64,000 nucleotides of DNA from Siphonodentalium dalli. Lineage: Eukaryota; Mollusca; Scaphopoda; Gadilida; Siphonodentaliidae. Each line of letters starts with the position of its first letter. Positions within the stretch are counted from its first letter, which is position 1. Of the stretch, positions 11,169 through 22,757 are shown piece after piece. A program made the translations under genes and the position numbers. The notes below the pieces were generated by a model, which made no database searches, was not told the DNA's origin, and worked only from the letters and a program-made list of their open reading frames with translations. The stretch is from the NCBI GenBank assembly GCA_032622095.1, contig CP136067.1:40157549-40221548 (forward strand), written 5' to 3'.

Positions 11169-13149
11169 TGGATTGGATTGGATTGGATTGTTTATTTGCA
11201 CAAATTTAAATACATAATACACAAACATAATAATATAGATTTCAAATTTGCACAGGAGCGGCATGGCCAATACAGGCCGTCTTCCTGTCGCCCCTTATAC
11301 ATAATAGAGAATAAGCAGATGGCGATCATATTGTTGTGTGACAATCGAGATGTTGCATGAGGGTCAGCTGTTGAAATAATGTGTTGTTAAAATTTTGGGG
11401 TTGTGTTTTATATATCCAACTTTGTTCGGGCAGATATGATTAAATAAATGTCTATGTGTACATGGATATGTGCCCATAAATGGTGAGTAATCCAGGGTTA
11501 TGGCACGTAATGAGGACACGTCTCTTAAGCGCAATAATACGTAATACATGTATACATATTGTTCCAATTACTTTCTACAATCTCGGCATTCCGCGTTGTC
11601 ACAAGTTACTGAGCTATTATAGTGTGATTGCACATTTGTACGTATGGAAGATTTAAAGATGGTTCTGCTAGCTGCAAATCTGTGTGCTGTGTCCAAGCAG
11701 TTCCACACATACGGAAATGAGTATCTCGGTAGAATTTGAGAGAAATTCGTCCTTGGAATTGTAGTAGCCAAGTTGCCGGACTGTCGTGTTGTTGATATTG
11801 GTGTATACTTAAATAAACTTTCGAAAGACGGGGGAAGATATTTGTTTTTCCAATCATACATGAACAATGCGATTTGAAGATGATACAGGTCATGAAACTT
11901 TAGAATTTTTAGAGTTTTAAACAACGGCTCTGTGTGACTGCGATATCTTTTGTTGCATAGTATCCGGACTGCTTTTTTCTGTAGCCGAAAAAGAGACCCT
12001 GATGCTGAAACGTGTCCCCAGATTATTATTCCGTATAGGAGATGACTGTGAATTAAGGAGAAGTACAGAGTTTTTAGTGCACTTTTGGGGAGGAATCGTT
12101 TGGCTTTACCTAGACAGTATATTGCATGTGATATTTTTCTGGTTAGCATTGATATGTGGTACTTAAAAGTAAGATTTTCGTCAATGATTATGCCAAGGAA
12201 TTTAAGTGATTTTTCTTGGTTTTGATTACTTACACGAACTAGTTCCTTCTTATTCAATTTAATTCGCAGATCTGCCCATTTAAAATCGTTATTTTGTGGA
12301 TGCAGCAACATATATTTAGTTTTTGATTCATTGAGGGATAGTCGGTTACTACAGCACCAGCGGTATACTTTATCTAGTTCATCGTTTATCTTATTCTGAA
12401 TGGTTTTAGAGTTATTCCCTGACATGTATAATGTTGTGTCGTCAGCAAATGATTGGTGCTGTTGGGCATGTCGTTGACATACATTAGAAATAGGATGGGG
12501 CCAAGGATAGACCCCTGTGGTACTCCACATGTCATAGTCAACATTCCCGATTGATGATCATGGACTTCAACATATTGTCGCCTGTCATGTAAGTAACTTC
12601 TGAACCAGTCATTAGCGATTCCCCTTATTCCATAGTGATCGAGCTTTCTAAGTAAAATTTCGTGACTTATGGTGTCAAAAGCTTTTGATAAGTCTAAGAA
12701 AATGGCAATGGTGGAGTCACGGGTTTTTTTGTCATTACATTCCGCTACATCTTCGAGAAGATGTATAAGTGGATGAATGGTAGAATGTTTCTTACGAAAG
12801 CCATATTGGTGTTCATGAAGAATTTTATGTTTGTTGAGGAACGATGAAAGCCGAGCATTGATTATTTTTTCCATTATTTTGGAAAATGCAGGTAATATGC
12901 TGATTGGTCTATAATTTTCAATCTGATCGCGTTCCCCTTTTTTGTATATAGGCATTATTCTAGATATTTTCATTTTCTCGGGCACAAGTCCCTGGGCAAA
13001 TGAGAGATTAAAGATATGCGTGAGTGGTCCAACCGTTTCGTTAATTGTTTGTTTCATTAGTTTCACGGATACATCGTTTATATCTTTGCAAGTTTTATTA
13101 GATAATTTCGAGCAAAGTGATGTTAGTTCATCTCTGTTTGTTGGGTGAT
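11169..13149 (-). mobile_element. 5'-truncated LINE inserted in foldback copy B
   Basis: The insertion begins at its 3' end with about four TTGGA repeats (plus-strand view, 11169-11190) and ends at its truncated 5' end near 13144. GTGAT occurs at 11164-11168 and 13145-13149, a 5-bp target duplication. The same site without insertion is present in copy A (about 5421-5430: GTGATTTCTTGG). A short 3' tandem tail, 5' truncation and short duplication are typical of CR1/L2/Jockey-type LINEs. Confidence 0.85.
11568..13148 (-). pseudogene. Reverse transcriptase ORF2 of the inserted LINE, one frameshift
   Basis: This encodes the reverse transcriptase and C-terminal region of a non-LTR retrotransposon; the endonuclease is lost by 5' truncation. 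Frame 1 (13177-12386) carries ENYRPISILPAFSKIMEKII, FLDLSKAFDTI and CGVPQGSILGPILFLMYVND. Frame 2 (12530-11568) carries SFADDTTLYMSG, the catalytic FADD, then LSLNESKTKYMLL, KSLKFLGIIIDENLTF and a C-terminus ending CDNAECRDCRK. The shift lies at about 12455-12480, between MYVNDMPNS and SFADD. The first 9-11 residues of frame 1, including its ATG, come from the foldback element. The motifs fit the CR1/L2/Jockey group. One frameshift and the truncation make it inactive. Confidence 0.85.
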
Positions 13150-13399
13150 TTCTTGGTAACATCACCATTGGGACCATTTTCCTACATGAGACATTAACTA
13201 CTATATTCTAAAGTTAGATATATAAAGCTATATGATCATAAAGGTCGCGTTCCCCAACGTCCACAGCCATTGCCATCGAGACTGTAAATTGTTCTTTAAA
13301 TACATAGTGAAATAAATGCACCACAGTTCCTGACATTTTCTTGAATAATACCGCCCACATACTGACACTAACCCCGAGAGAGGATAACAAAACACGCAT
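13150..13399 (-). pseudogene. Unrecognised gene remnant in foldback copy B, proximal part
   Basis: The 61-residue frame 13399-13214 differs from its copy A counterpart (5675-5490) at only two residues. The block 2 start (ENGPNGDVTK) lies just before the LINE boundary at 13149. Near identity over a coding-like frame could mean selection but is equally explained by recent transposition. Confidence 0.45.
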
Positions 13400-13493
13400 A
13401 CATTCATGCTATAAAGACATTATCATTTAGTCCATCCGACTATTTTGTGGGAGGCTAGCATAGTATTATCCAGACAAAAGTGTACGTAGTTGA

Positions 13494-13879
13494 ATCAGAA
13501 AGGCTTCGAAACGGATGTGGAAATACAATCTTACCACACCAAATAAAACCGACACGCATGACATTCGATATCTTAAACATGCACCATGTGTAGGGGTGGT
13601 GTATACAGTGGCCCATTTCATTCCCATTATCATGGCGCATGTCCACAAACTAGCACCGCGAGCATTGTTCTTCTCTGCTGGGAGATATTCGACGAGACAA
13701 CTGCGGGGCGTCACACAGTTTGCTTCGGATAATGGTCAACAAGTGTGGGTAGTCTGTACACTAGGGTCTTCTCCTTAGCAGATAGACATATGTCTAAGGG
13801 AATGAGACAGCTAGCAACCTTCGAAACACTGTCGAAGTTGTCCACATATGCCAATGCGTTCGCTGAGTTTGTGAGTTGA
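13494..13879 (+). pseudogene. Unrecognised gene remnant in foldback copy B, right half
   Basis: This is the counterpart of 5770-6155. The frame 13515-13778 is open for 87 residues and includes HFIPIIMAHVHKLAPRAL. The C-terminal FAEFVS and stop follow near 13877 in another frame. Same unrecognised family as the other core remnants. Confidence 0.5.
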
Positions 13880-14249
13880 CGAACCATCTATTGAGAAGTG
13901 ACTAGCTAACTGGTTCGCCAGGTGTACATGTCGTTATCCCATGGGGTATGAGACATATACATAGAGATGACCTTCTGTAAGCTTGTATACTTATCAGCCA
14001 TATGCCTTCCTAGTTCAAGATGACGCACAAATATCATAGTTAGAAAATATTTAAAATTGTAAGCTAGACACCGGAAAATGAATTGTTTGAAACGTTATGA
14101 TTAGAGGGACCCTACTCCCAGGAAGTGGTGAATACTTTGTCGGTGTGAGCGACCTAGATTTATCAGACAAAGAAATGGAAGCTGTTCCAGATAATTATGG
14201 ACGTGACGTGGCAAATCAGAATCTGTTATAAGGTAATTGTTCTGATATA

Positions 14250-15698
14250 ACTATTTGGCGCACCTACGCTTACGGCCATTATAGGCGCTAAGTGGAGACT
14301 GGATATCGAAATGCCACATCGCGATATTAATTTTGGTTTTTCATCTTTCCAGAAGGATACGAGCTATGTTATGCGTTTTGATACCTTTAAGTTGAACTAG
14401 TAGATGGTTTATGTACAGTTTCGACCATACATACCGATATTATGACAAAAAGTTGAAATTAATATGTGAAAATATCGATTTCTTTTCAATTTCTAGCCGC
14501 CAATTTAGCAGCTATCTTGGCTGTGAGTATCAATTGCCAAACCCTAATGAATACTTCATGTCATTATTCCATATCAACATGTAATGGTGGATAGAAATCG
14601 CGAAACAATAACGCCCATCGTAAGAAAGTAAAGGAATGTAGATTTGTTTTCAAATTTCGGTCGCCATTTTGGCCACCATCTTCGATTTGGAAAACAATTT
14701 CTTGCATGAGATCTAATGTAATTACTTCACCTCAGTATTTCCAACTCAATTGTAAGCATGGGTGGAGTTGTCTCGACAATAATGCCCAATGATGTGAATA
14801 TGAGGGAATTTCGGTGATTTTTCAAAATCTGTCCGCCATTGTGGGCGCCATTTTGGATTTGGGGGACTTTTATTTGGATATGGTACAAGGAAAGTTCTTC
14901 GCCTAAGTGTTCCCAACTCACAATAGCAAGCAGGTGTGGAGTTGTCATGACAATAATGTTCACTGATGTAAAAATCGGCGATTTTCGGCGATGTTTTATT
15001 TCTGGTGGCCATTTTGGCCGCCATCTTGGATTTGAGTAAATATTCATCAACTCAGGTATAAGAGGAATCCTAGCTTGAGTATCTCCTGCACATATATGTG
15101 CATGGGTGTTGTTACAATAGCAATAACATTCATTGATTCGAAACATTACATCGCTTTATTAACGTAGATTCGGCTTTGACCTATTATACCGGCATTTGGG
15201 AAAACGTGATATCGGACAAAAATATCCCGCAATGAATGTATATTATGGGCCCCGTGTGGTCGCCAATGACTCCTATATATGATAAATGTATAACATGACG
15301 CAAAGATGCCAACATTTTCCCACAGAGACAAACAAAAGGTGGTAACATGTCAGAAAAATAGCATATTTTCACATTTCGGTGGCCATCTTGGCCGCCATAT
15401 TGGATTCTGGTATCGGATTTTTGGCTAATTTGTAAGGGTTGTATATTAGCATAACGAATCGAGCGGAAAACAACACGGCATGTGACATCATCTTTACTAT
15501 AACGGCGATCAAAGAGACCTGGTGCATTTAAAAAAAATGGCCGCCATGATGGACGCTTTCTTGTCTGGAGTCTCTGCGGCCACTTTTTTTTCTTGTTAAC
15601 AAGTGAAAAAAATTAGAGGAGACCTTAAGGAAGAAAATTAGTGGGGTGAAGTTAAGTCCTGGCGGGGGTGCAGAGGTCTACCAATATATCCTGGACTA
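14250..15698 (-). repeat. Right terminal inverted repeat of foldback copy B
   Basis: This is the reverse complement of the left arm of copy B and matches 6443-7890 of copy A. It carries the same subrepeat organisation with CCGCCATCTTGG cores. Confidence 0.75.
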
Positions 15699-17300
15699 TA
15701 GGGGGAGGGGTAGAAAAAATGTTTGCCCCCGATTGCCATAAAACTTTTATATAATCATGCCCATGATATGAGGAATCTAATGGTGTTGTTTAAATATGTC
15801 AAACGTGGTGCTATTCGCGTCAGGGGTGCACGGAAGCGCCAAAATTGATAAAACGAATTTTTAGCGCCGATTTCCACCAAATTGATAAATATTCTTCTCC
15901 ATGATACAAGGAATCTAATTGTGCGATTTAAAGACTCCAAATTGCTGTCGTTTCGATGAAAGGGGCACTCAATCAATTAGATAAGAATGGGTTTAGTCGC
16001 CGATTGCCACCACACTTATACACTATCATCCCCATGGTATGAGGAGTCTAATGGTGTGGCTTAAATATGTCAAAAGTGGTGTCATTCGAGTCAGGGTTGA
16101 ACTGAAAGGCAGACGGGCACCAAAATTGATACCTAATAATTTTAGCACCAATTTCCACCAAAGTGATACGCATTCTCATCCAAAATACGAGGAGTCTGAT
16201 CGTGTAATTTAAAGACGCCATGTTGGTGCTGTTTTTTGGGTGAGAGATGGGGGTTAGTGGGCACTAACTTTGATCAAAATTGGTTTATCAGGAGTCTAAT
16301 TGTGTGGTTTAAGGATATCACAAGCTGCCACAAGTGGGGCCATTCGAGTCATGATGCATAGGGGTGCGGGGAACGCAAAAAAGACGAACAATATGTTTAG
16401 CGCTGATTTCCACCAGATTGATACATATTCTCCGTGATACGAGAAACTAATCGTGTGGTTTAGATACGCCAAATTGGTGCTGTTTGGATGAGAGATATGG
16501 GGGGGGGGGCCATAAATTTGATACGAATTTGTACACTCGCCAATTTTATACAAAAACTTATACAATATCATCCGCACGGTATCAGGAGTTTAATGGGGTG
16601 GTTTGAAGCTGTCATTCGAATCAGGGGTGCACTGAAAGGGAGAGGGGCACCAACATTGATAAAAATAATTTTAGCGCCAATTTGCACCAAATTGATACAC
16701 ATTCTTATCCACGATACGAAGAATCAAATCATGTGATTTAAAGACGCTATATTGGTGTTGTTTGTATACGAGATGTTGTGGGTGGGCACTCAATTTGATA
16801 AAAAAAAATTGTTTAGTCGCCGATTAGCACCAAACTTATAAATATTTATCTCCATGATATCAGGAGTCTAATTGTGTGCTTTAAAGATGTCAAAACTGGT
16901 ACCATTCGAGACAGGGGTCCATAGAGGGCGAGAGAGACACACGACTAAATAAGCAATATGTTTAGCGCCGATTTCCACGAGATTGGTACATTCTCCGTGA
17001 TACGAGGAATCTAATCATGTGGTTTAACTACGCCAAATTAGTTTGGGTGAGAGATGTGGGGCCTTAAATCTGATACGATACTCGCCAATTTTAAACAATT
17101 TTATATATATTCATCTCCATAATGAGTCTAAGTTTGTGGTTTAATGATGTCAAATGTTGCGCGCTTGAGTCCGAAATAGGGACGGGTGGGTCACCACAAC
17201 TGATATACATATGTTTAGTGCCAATTAACATCAAATTCATACACGTTCTTCTCAAATAATACCAGGAATCAAATCGTACGTAAAATGTCACATTTGGTGC
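15699..17300 (+). repeat. Degenerate tandem array, units of about 135 bp
   Basis: Blocks like GCCGATTTCCACCAAATTGA recur at roughly 15732, 15868, 15998, 16145, 16403, 16535, 16672, 16818, 16967, 17086 and 17218, each followed by a GAGGAATCTAATGTGTGGTTTAA-like block. Spacing is mostly 119-149 bp. The array continues the units seen at 7960-8656, where two subunits make a ~287-bp period. Frames inside it are repeat products, not genes. Confidence 0.75.
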
Positions 17301-18009
17301 TTAGATATATTTGCAAATATATGTCTGTATGTGTTCTATATATAACTTCACGGGGTACAATCGAGGTGACACCAAGGCGTTCAAACTGTGGTAACATTTT
17401 GCGAGGAAGATAATGGTGCATGTTAAAATATTAGAATAGCTCATGTTAATATTATAACACAATTGAGTCTGCCCCATTCAATATAGTTTCCACACAAAAG
17501 TTGCATATATGTGGTCACAGTGTGCCGTCGAGTATAATGTCTGAGATAAAAGAAACGGAGTCAGCGGCACATGACTTTTCAGGATCCTCCAATACTGACA
17601 TCTGACAATGTTTATCTGCCCAAAATACAGAGGATATCATTCATGTTTAGAACAGACTCATCACCTAATATACAAAAACTCGAAATCTCATTCTGTGTCG
17701 GGCACATGCAGCTGATATAGCAGCATAGCAAAATTTCTTTTAAACTGAGAATAATTAGCCAATATATAGCACAATGGACAGAGGAGCACTAGGACATTTC
17801 ATTAAAGTATCTGTATCTTCGTGAAGATTTGATAACCAGGTGTCCTCAAAATCTTAGTCAAACCCACTAGATTGATTGATACGCCTCTTTATTACATAAT
17901 CCTAACCTTATTCCATTCAATAAACCCATTCTATGAATTCTGATGTTAGTTTATCGTCCCATTTGTTGATTTATTATGTCTGTTTTGTAGAGTTTTTGGA
18001 TCATGTAAT

Positions 18010-18168
18010 AAATAGAATCTACAACTCGTCCCCAGTTTATAGCGGAATTTACAAGACTTGTCCGGTGAATTAGGTCTTGAGCTCGCCAAAGGCTCTGTCC
18101 AGACCTAATTTACTGGACTCGTTTTGTAAATTTCGCTATAAACTGGGGGCTCGCTGTAGATCCTCTAT
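18010..18168. repeat. Imperfect inverted repeat (hairpin) near the Helitron-like 3' end
   Basis: Left-arm blocks CCCAGTTTATAGCG and GAATTAGGTCTTGA pair with CGCTATAAACTGGGGG and CAGACCTAATTTACTGG on the right. The arms are about 70 bp with a small central loop. It is either a small foldback element inserted in the larger one or a secondary structure of its own. Confidence 0.65.
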
Positions 18169-18504
18169 ATGTAAAACTCAATTGTCGTCTTTTATTTTTG
18201 CGAACTAATGTGCTCATGTTATAACGTATGAAGTTTACGCAGTTGTAAATAAATAAATAGTTCTTTATTGGTGGGACGGATTAATCGCGATAAAAAAAAT
18301 GGCAATCGCTCCGATCCGACAAGGTGATGTACTACTTATATTCCGTGTGTAAGAATCATGTTTTGTGATGCTATTTTGGTATATAATTTATGAGAATATG
18401 TGTAACGCTTTGAACAAGAGTATCCTCTATTCCCATCATATATCCATAATATGCAGAGGGTTTCACATTACTTTAACCTGGGTAACGCCGGGTAACCCTG
18501 CTAG

Positions 18505-19089
18505 TATAAAATATGCCATATTATATACCGGTACCATTAGAGAGAGGAAACTCCAAAACATTGTATTATCAATTTATCCGGCGTAATAAACTGTGAACAT
18601 GTTGTTTTTGTTGAGGTATATCGACGTGTTTTTGTGCTTAATTTTTTGCAATGTCTATTATTTTCAATGGAAGGGGAATAACTCTATTAATTTGAATTTT
18701 GTTGCACTCTGGGAGCGAGACGGGGGAAATGTTTCTATGATTTCAGCTATTTTCTATTACTCTGTGGGCACGTTCTGAGACACATACGTTCCAAATGGTG
18801 ATGAATTATAGTATTTTAATCATGTTTATGTCATAGATTGTTATTAAAACCGTATATCAAGGCACTAAAACAGATAAGCGGCGACTCGAAAATTAAATGG
18901 GCCTTTAATAATAATGAAAGTAAGAACAAATTCGATCCATGTACATGTACGTGTTGATGATTGTTGTTGTACAGCGTTTTATGAAATGTATGTTATTTAC
19001 ATGAACTCAATTCGACAGCCTTAAAGGGGTACTGTACTCAAATGTTATTGCTGATATCTACATTCTCTGCTTAGCAGAATAAGGTAACC
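18505..19089. other. Gap without a recognised gene
   Basis: Short open frames are present without motifs. TTAAATGGGCCTTTAA at about 18893-18908 is close to the inverse of TTAAAGGCCCACTTAAA beside foldback copy A (2914-2930). Confidence 0.4.
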
Positions 19090-21204
19090 AGGGCCCTGTT
19101 TCATGAAAGCAACTTATGACATAGTTGGGCCTTAAGATGGTCATAAGTTCAAACTACAGTCATAAGTGCGTTTCACGAACAAGGTCTTAACTTAAGATGG
19201 TCTTAACTTTGGTCTTAACTTTAAGACTGCTGTGTGGTGTCATAAGATAATCTTAAAGTTAAGACCCACGTGATAAGTGTCACATCGATCAGAAGTATGG
19301 CGGCCTATGTTATTTTGCAATTACGGAGATATCTGTACATTGTACGGGTGGGCAATTCGTCGTCTGGTATACAGGGTCGTGGCTACAGAGTGAGAGGGGG
19401 TGTTCGCCTCGAAATGTCCAACTACACCCCCTTAAACAACACCAAATTCACTTTGGGTTTAAACATTCCAACTGGTACCTCAAACTTTCCAAAACCAAAG
19501 TTTGGAGAGGGCAACCCCAACCCCACCGTATAACCATAGGGTTAGTTTGGTATCAGCAATTCAGAGCACAGGCTTATCATCAGGGACGTGGCGAATGGGG
19601 GTTTGTGTGTTGTCTACCCCCCCCCCCCCCCCCCCCACACACACACTTTGGTCAAAATGTTTAGCAATTGGAAATTTATGTGCCTGACAACAACATTAAT
19701 CGTACACTATATATAGGTTTCAATTGTTTGAATTTCTAACTAGTAAAGGAATGTGTTGTTTTAGACAAACGGCAGCAACCGAAAATCACCAACTTTAGAG
19801 GTGTCAGGTTAGAAATTTCGAACTGTTGGAATATTTGAGATACCAATTGGAAAGTATAAATCCGACGGGTGCGGTAGACATGGCATTTCTCGAACATGGA
19901 AGTTTGGCCCGGTTCAATTAAGCGGCGGGTGCAGTTGGAAATTGCACGATGACCCCCCCCCCCCACAGAGACCATCTAGACAACTAGTGACCTATAGACA
20001 ATATATATTATAAAATTGTATTACCCACGAATTAAACTTTTGATAAGAATTATGGCCTAGCTCAAAGCTCACAATCTCCTCTATGTTATTCCATATGCAC
20101 ATGTGTGGGGAGATGGGGTAAAATGAGATAAATTAATGTATTGATTCTTTCCTCTTTCCAAATGTCCGTCGGCTGTTTACAAAGCAGATATGTCATATAG
20201 GAAATGTAACACAAACGCTCTTTATCAAAATATGTTTTAGAAATAGTGACAATTTTCTATAGAGAATATGATTTTTATTGAGTTTATGCACACGCCCATA
20301 TGTCGTGATTTTCAAGGCTGTCCAAATTTTTGTCATGTTTTTTTTTGCAGGGGTGGGATGACCGTTGTACAGCATACTGTATATATGATATACAAACCGG
20401 TAACGATGACACCCCTTGATACGAGTGTGCTAATGAAAACGTAGTTATATATATATCCATGGTATGACAACCGCATAAAACATCTGCATACAAATAATAA
20501 AAAAGTTACTCTAACAAATATTTTTCATTTCTCTTTGAATCGAAAAATGACCTATGTGTGTCCTGATGACATCGCCGATTTATTTTGATTATTGACACAC
20601 GTAGAGAGCGGTGGTCGATAATATGCGAGTTATGTCGGCTCACATAAAATCATTGCTCTCGGTGGATTAACTCGGCGTGAATGCATGGTCGCAGTCATGC
20701 ATCGATCCATATAATTATATTGTCTTATTTCTGACACCGCCACTCGTCAGTAAAGCAAAGCTCGTCATTTTAAGAGCCTGCGATGCACTCATGTTCGAAT
20801 TCACATCGTGGAACTCATACCAGTCTAAGATCCATATGCGAATATAAGGCCACTGACTATAGACACTAAGATACATGCGCTGATTCGCCCACCCCCACCC
20901 CAGCCGCTATCCAGCATCCCTGTCACACAATAATGTCAACTCGGACTCGGCTCTTTCTCGATAACCTCTCAATGCCGTACATAAAGATTGCACAAGCCCA
21001 CATTTTTTTGTTCCGGACTGTAGAAAATTGACGATAACCAGTCTAAATGAGCGGGAACTTAACTTACTACTTAAGTAGGACTTAATCTTGTTTTGTGAAA
21101 CGCGTTCTTGAAACGGAAAATTTACATCATAAGATCCACCTTAGATCTTAGATTAAGTCCATCTTAAGATAATCTTATGACCTTGCTTCATGAAACAGGC
21201 CCCT
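19090..21204. mobile_element. DNA transposon or large MITE with TIRs ending GGGCC(C/T)TGTTTCATGAA
   Basis: GGGCCCTGTTTCATGAAAGC at 19091 pairs with TTCATGAAACAGGCCC at 21188-21203. Homology continues inward about 110 bp as TTATGACC, CTTAAGATGG and GTTTCACGAACAAGG motifs and their inverses. The interior (about 1.9 kb) holds no transposase I can recognise. It contains C-runs (about 19618-19637, 19952-19963) and scattered simple sequence. The target duplication is unclear. It is probably non-autonomous, family unknown. Confidence 0.6.
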
Positions 21205-21667
21205 GATTTCCATTATTTTACTGACTGCTGAGTACGAAGTAAGGTTACACATGGCAGGTAAGCCGGAATGAAAAAATCAAACCTCGTCATCGAAATATAT
21301 TTGTACAGTTTGCAGGCAATGTATCAAATAAATGTTATATTATATGCATACTAATCCCAGATATATACTCATTAATTTTAGTGTATAGTCAGTATATCAA
21401 CATAATATTTTTACATATGTGCCATCGCTCTGATAAAAACATACATGCTGCCGTCGCCCAAAAGCCGCAGACAATAAAGAGCGTTCGCAATCGATCATAC
21501 ACGTGGATGCTTGAGTGGAGTTCTGTCTGTATCATTGACAATCTGGTGATTTGCAAGTATTGTTCAATTTTCTTGTGCCCGGTAAGCTGAGAATTAAATT
21601 AAATTTCAACTAAGTTTGTGTCATATCAGACAGGACATTTTTAAGGGATTCCGTTCCCATGTCACCT

Positions 21668-22694
21668 GCGATTCTCCATAGCATGTATGTCTTGTTTCGC
21701 GATTCTCCATAGCATGTATGTCTTGTTTCGCGATTCTCCATAGCATGTATGTCTTGTTTCGCGATTCTCCATAGCATGTATGTCTTGTTTCGCGATTCTC
21801 CATAGCATGTATGTCTTGTTTCGCGATTCTCCATAGCATGTATGTCTTGTTTCGCGATTCTCCATAGCATGTATGTCTTGTTTCGCGATTCTCCATAGCA
21901 TGTATGTCTTGTTTCGCGATTCTCCATAGCATGTATGTCTTGTTTCGCGATTCTCCATAACATGTATGTCTTGTTTCGCGATTCTCCATAGCATGTATGT
22001 CTTGTTTCGCGATTCTCCATAGCATGTATGTCTTGTTTCGCGATTCTCCATAGCATGTATGTCTTGTTTCGCGATTCTCCATAGCATGTATGTCTTGTTT
22101 CGCGATTCTCCATAGCATGTATATGTCTTGTTTCGCGATTCTCCATAGCATGTATGTCTTGTTTCGCGATTCTCCATAGCATGTATGTCTTGTTTCTCGA
22201 TTCTCCATATCATGTATGTCTTGTTTCGCGATTCTCCATAGCATGTATGTCTTGTTTCGCGATTCTCCATAGCATGTATGTCTTGTTTCGCGATTCTCCA
22301 TAGCATGTATGTCTTGTTTCGCGATTCTCCATAGCATGTATGTCTTGTTTCGCGATTCTCCATAGCATGTATGTCTTGTTTCGCGATTCTCCATAGCATG
22401 TATGTCTTGTTTCGCGATTCTCCATAGCATGTATGTCTTGTTTCGCGATTCTCCATAGCATGTATGTCTTGTTTCGCGATTCTCCATAGCATGTATGTCT
22501 TGTTTCGCGATTCTCCATAGCATGTATGTCTTGTTTCGCGATTCTCCATAGCATGTATGTCTTGTTTCGCGATTCTCCATAGCATGTATGTCTTGTTTCG
22601 CGATTCTCCATAGCATGTATGTCTTGTTTCGCGATTCTCCATAGCATGTATATGTCTTGTTTCGCCATTCTCCATAGCATGTATGTCTTGTTTC
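21668..22694 (-). repeat. 31-bp minisatellite, 33 units
   Basis: The unit (plus strand) reads GCGATTCTCC ATAGCATGTA TGTCTTGTTTC. The array is 1027 bp, exactly 33 units of 31 bp plus two 2-bp TA insertions (near 22122 and 22650). A few units carry substitutions (near 21959, 22197, 22210 and 22664). Because 31 is not a multiple of 3 and no minus-strand frame contains a stop, all three frames stay open and give frames of up to 391 residues with a 31-residue repeat. I regard these as a by-product of the repeat: no flanking domain or start context supports a protein. Confidence 0.95.
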
Positions 22695-22757
22695 AGCATT
22701 GACGTCCGTTGCAGTTTTCCAAAAAAACGTAAGAATGAATGAACGCTTTAACGGCAC

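Larger units (their letters stand above)
8660..15698. mobile_element. Foldback element, copy B (7039 bp including a LINE insertion)
   Basis: This is a second copy of the palindromic element, with the same TAGTCCAGGAG / CTCCTGGACTA-type ends. TAG on both sides (8657-8659 and 15699-15701) is a clean 3-bp target duplication. Outer arms are 8660-10080 and 14250-15698. Removing the LINE (11169-13144) and its duplicated 5 bp leaves about 5058 bp, close to copy A. Core blocks match copy A nearly base for base. Copy B keeps an 82-bp segment (13977-14058) that copy A has lost. It is inserted in the tandem array of the Helitron-like element. Confidence 0.8.
7910..18504 (+). mobile_element. Helitron-like element with internal tandem repeats, interrupted by foldback copy B
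   Basis: The left end reads TCTATATCTATATTTGCG, followed by a GTCT-rich stretch and GTGTTCTATAGAAATTCAC. The right end reads GGGTAACGCCGGGTAACCC, then TGCTAG at 18499-18504 followed by T. A 5'-TC and a 3'-CTAG end set between A and T, with a short GGGT/ACCC stem before the 3' end, are recognised Helitron end features. Between them lie tandem repeats, as in non-autonomous Helitrons of bivalves and other invertebrates. A second left-end-like sequence near 17301-17375 suggests two related elements in series that share the right end. I see no Rep/helicase gene, so it would be non-autonomous. Foldback copy B interrupts it at 8660-15698. Confidence 0.45.

Noticed and set aside
15699-17300. Possible CRISPR array
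   Set aside because: Units are about 135 bp, degenerate along their whole length, with no short conserved repeat alternating with unique spacers. The context is animal genome.
2914-18908. Giant outer element bounded by TTAAAGGCCCA-type inverted ends
   Set aside because: The match between 2914-2930 and 18893-18908 is only about 16 bases and imperfect. It lies outside the independently supported Helitron-like end, so chance is likely.
19270-19533. Transposase first exon starting MAAYVILQLRRYLYIVR
   Set aside because: A short suggestive start, but the rest of the frame is unlike a transposase and no catalytic motif follows inside the TIR element.
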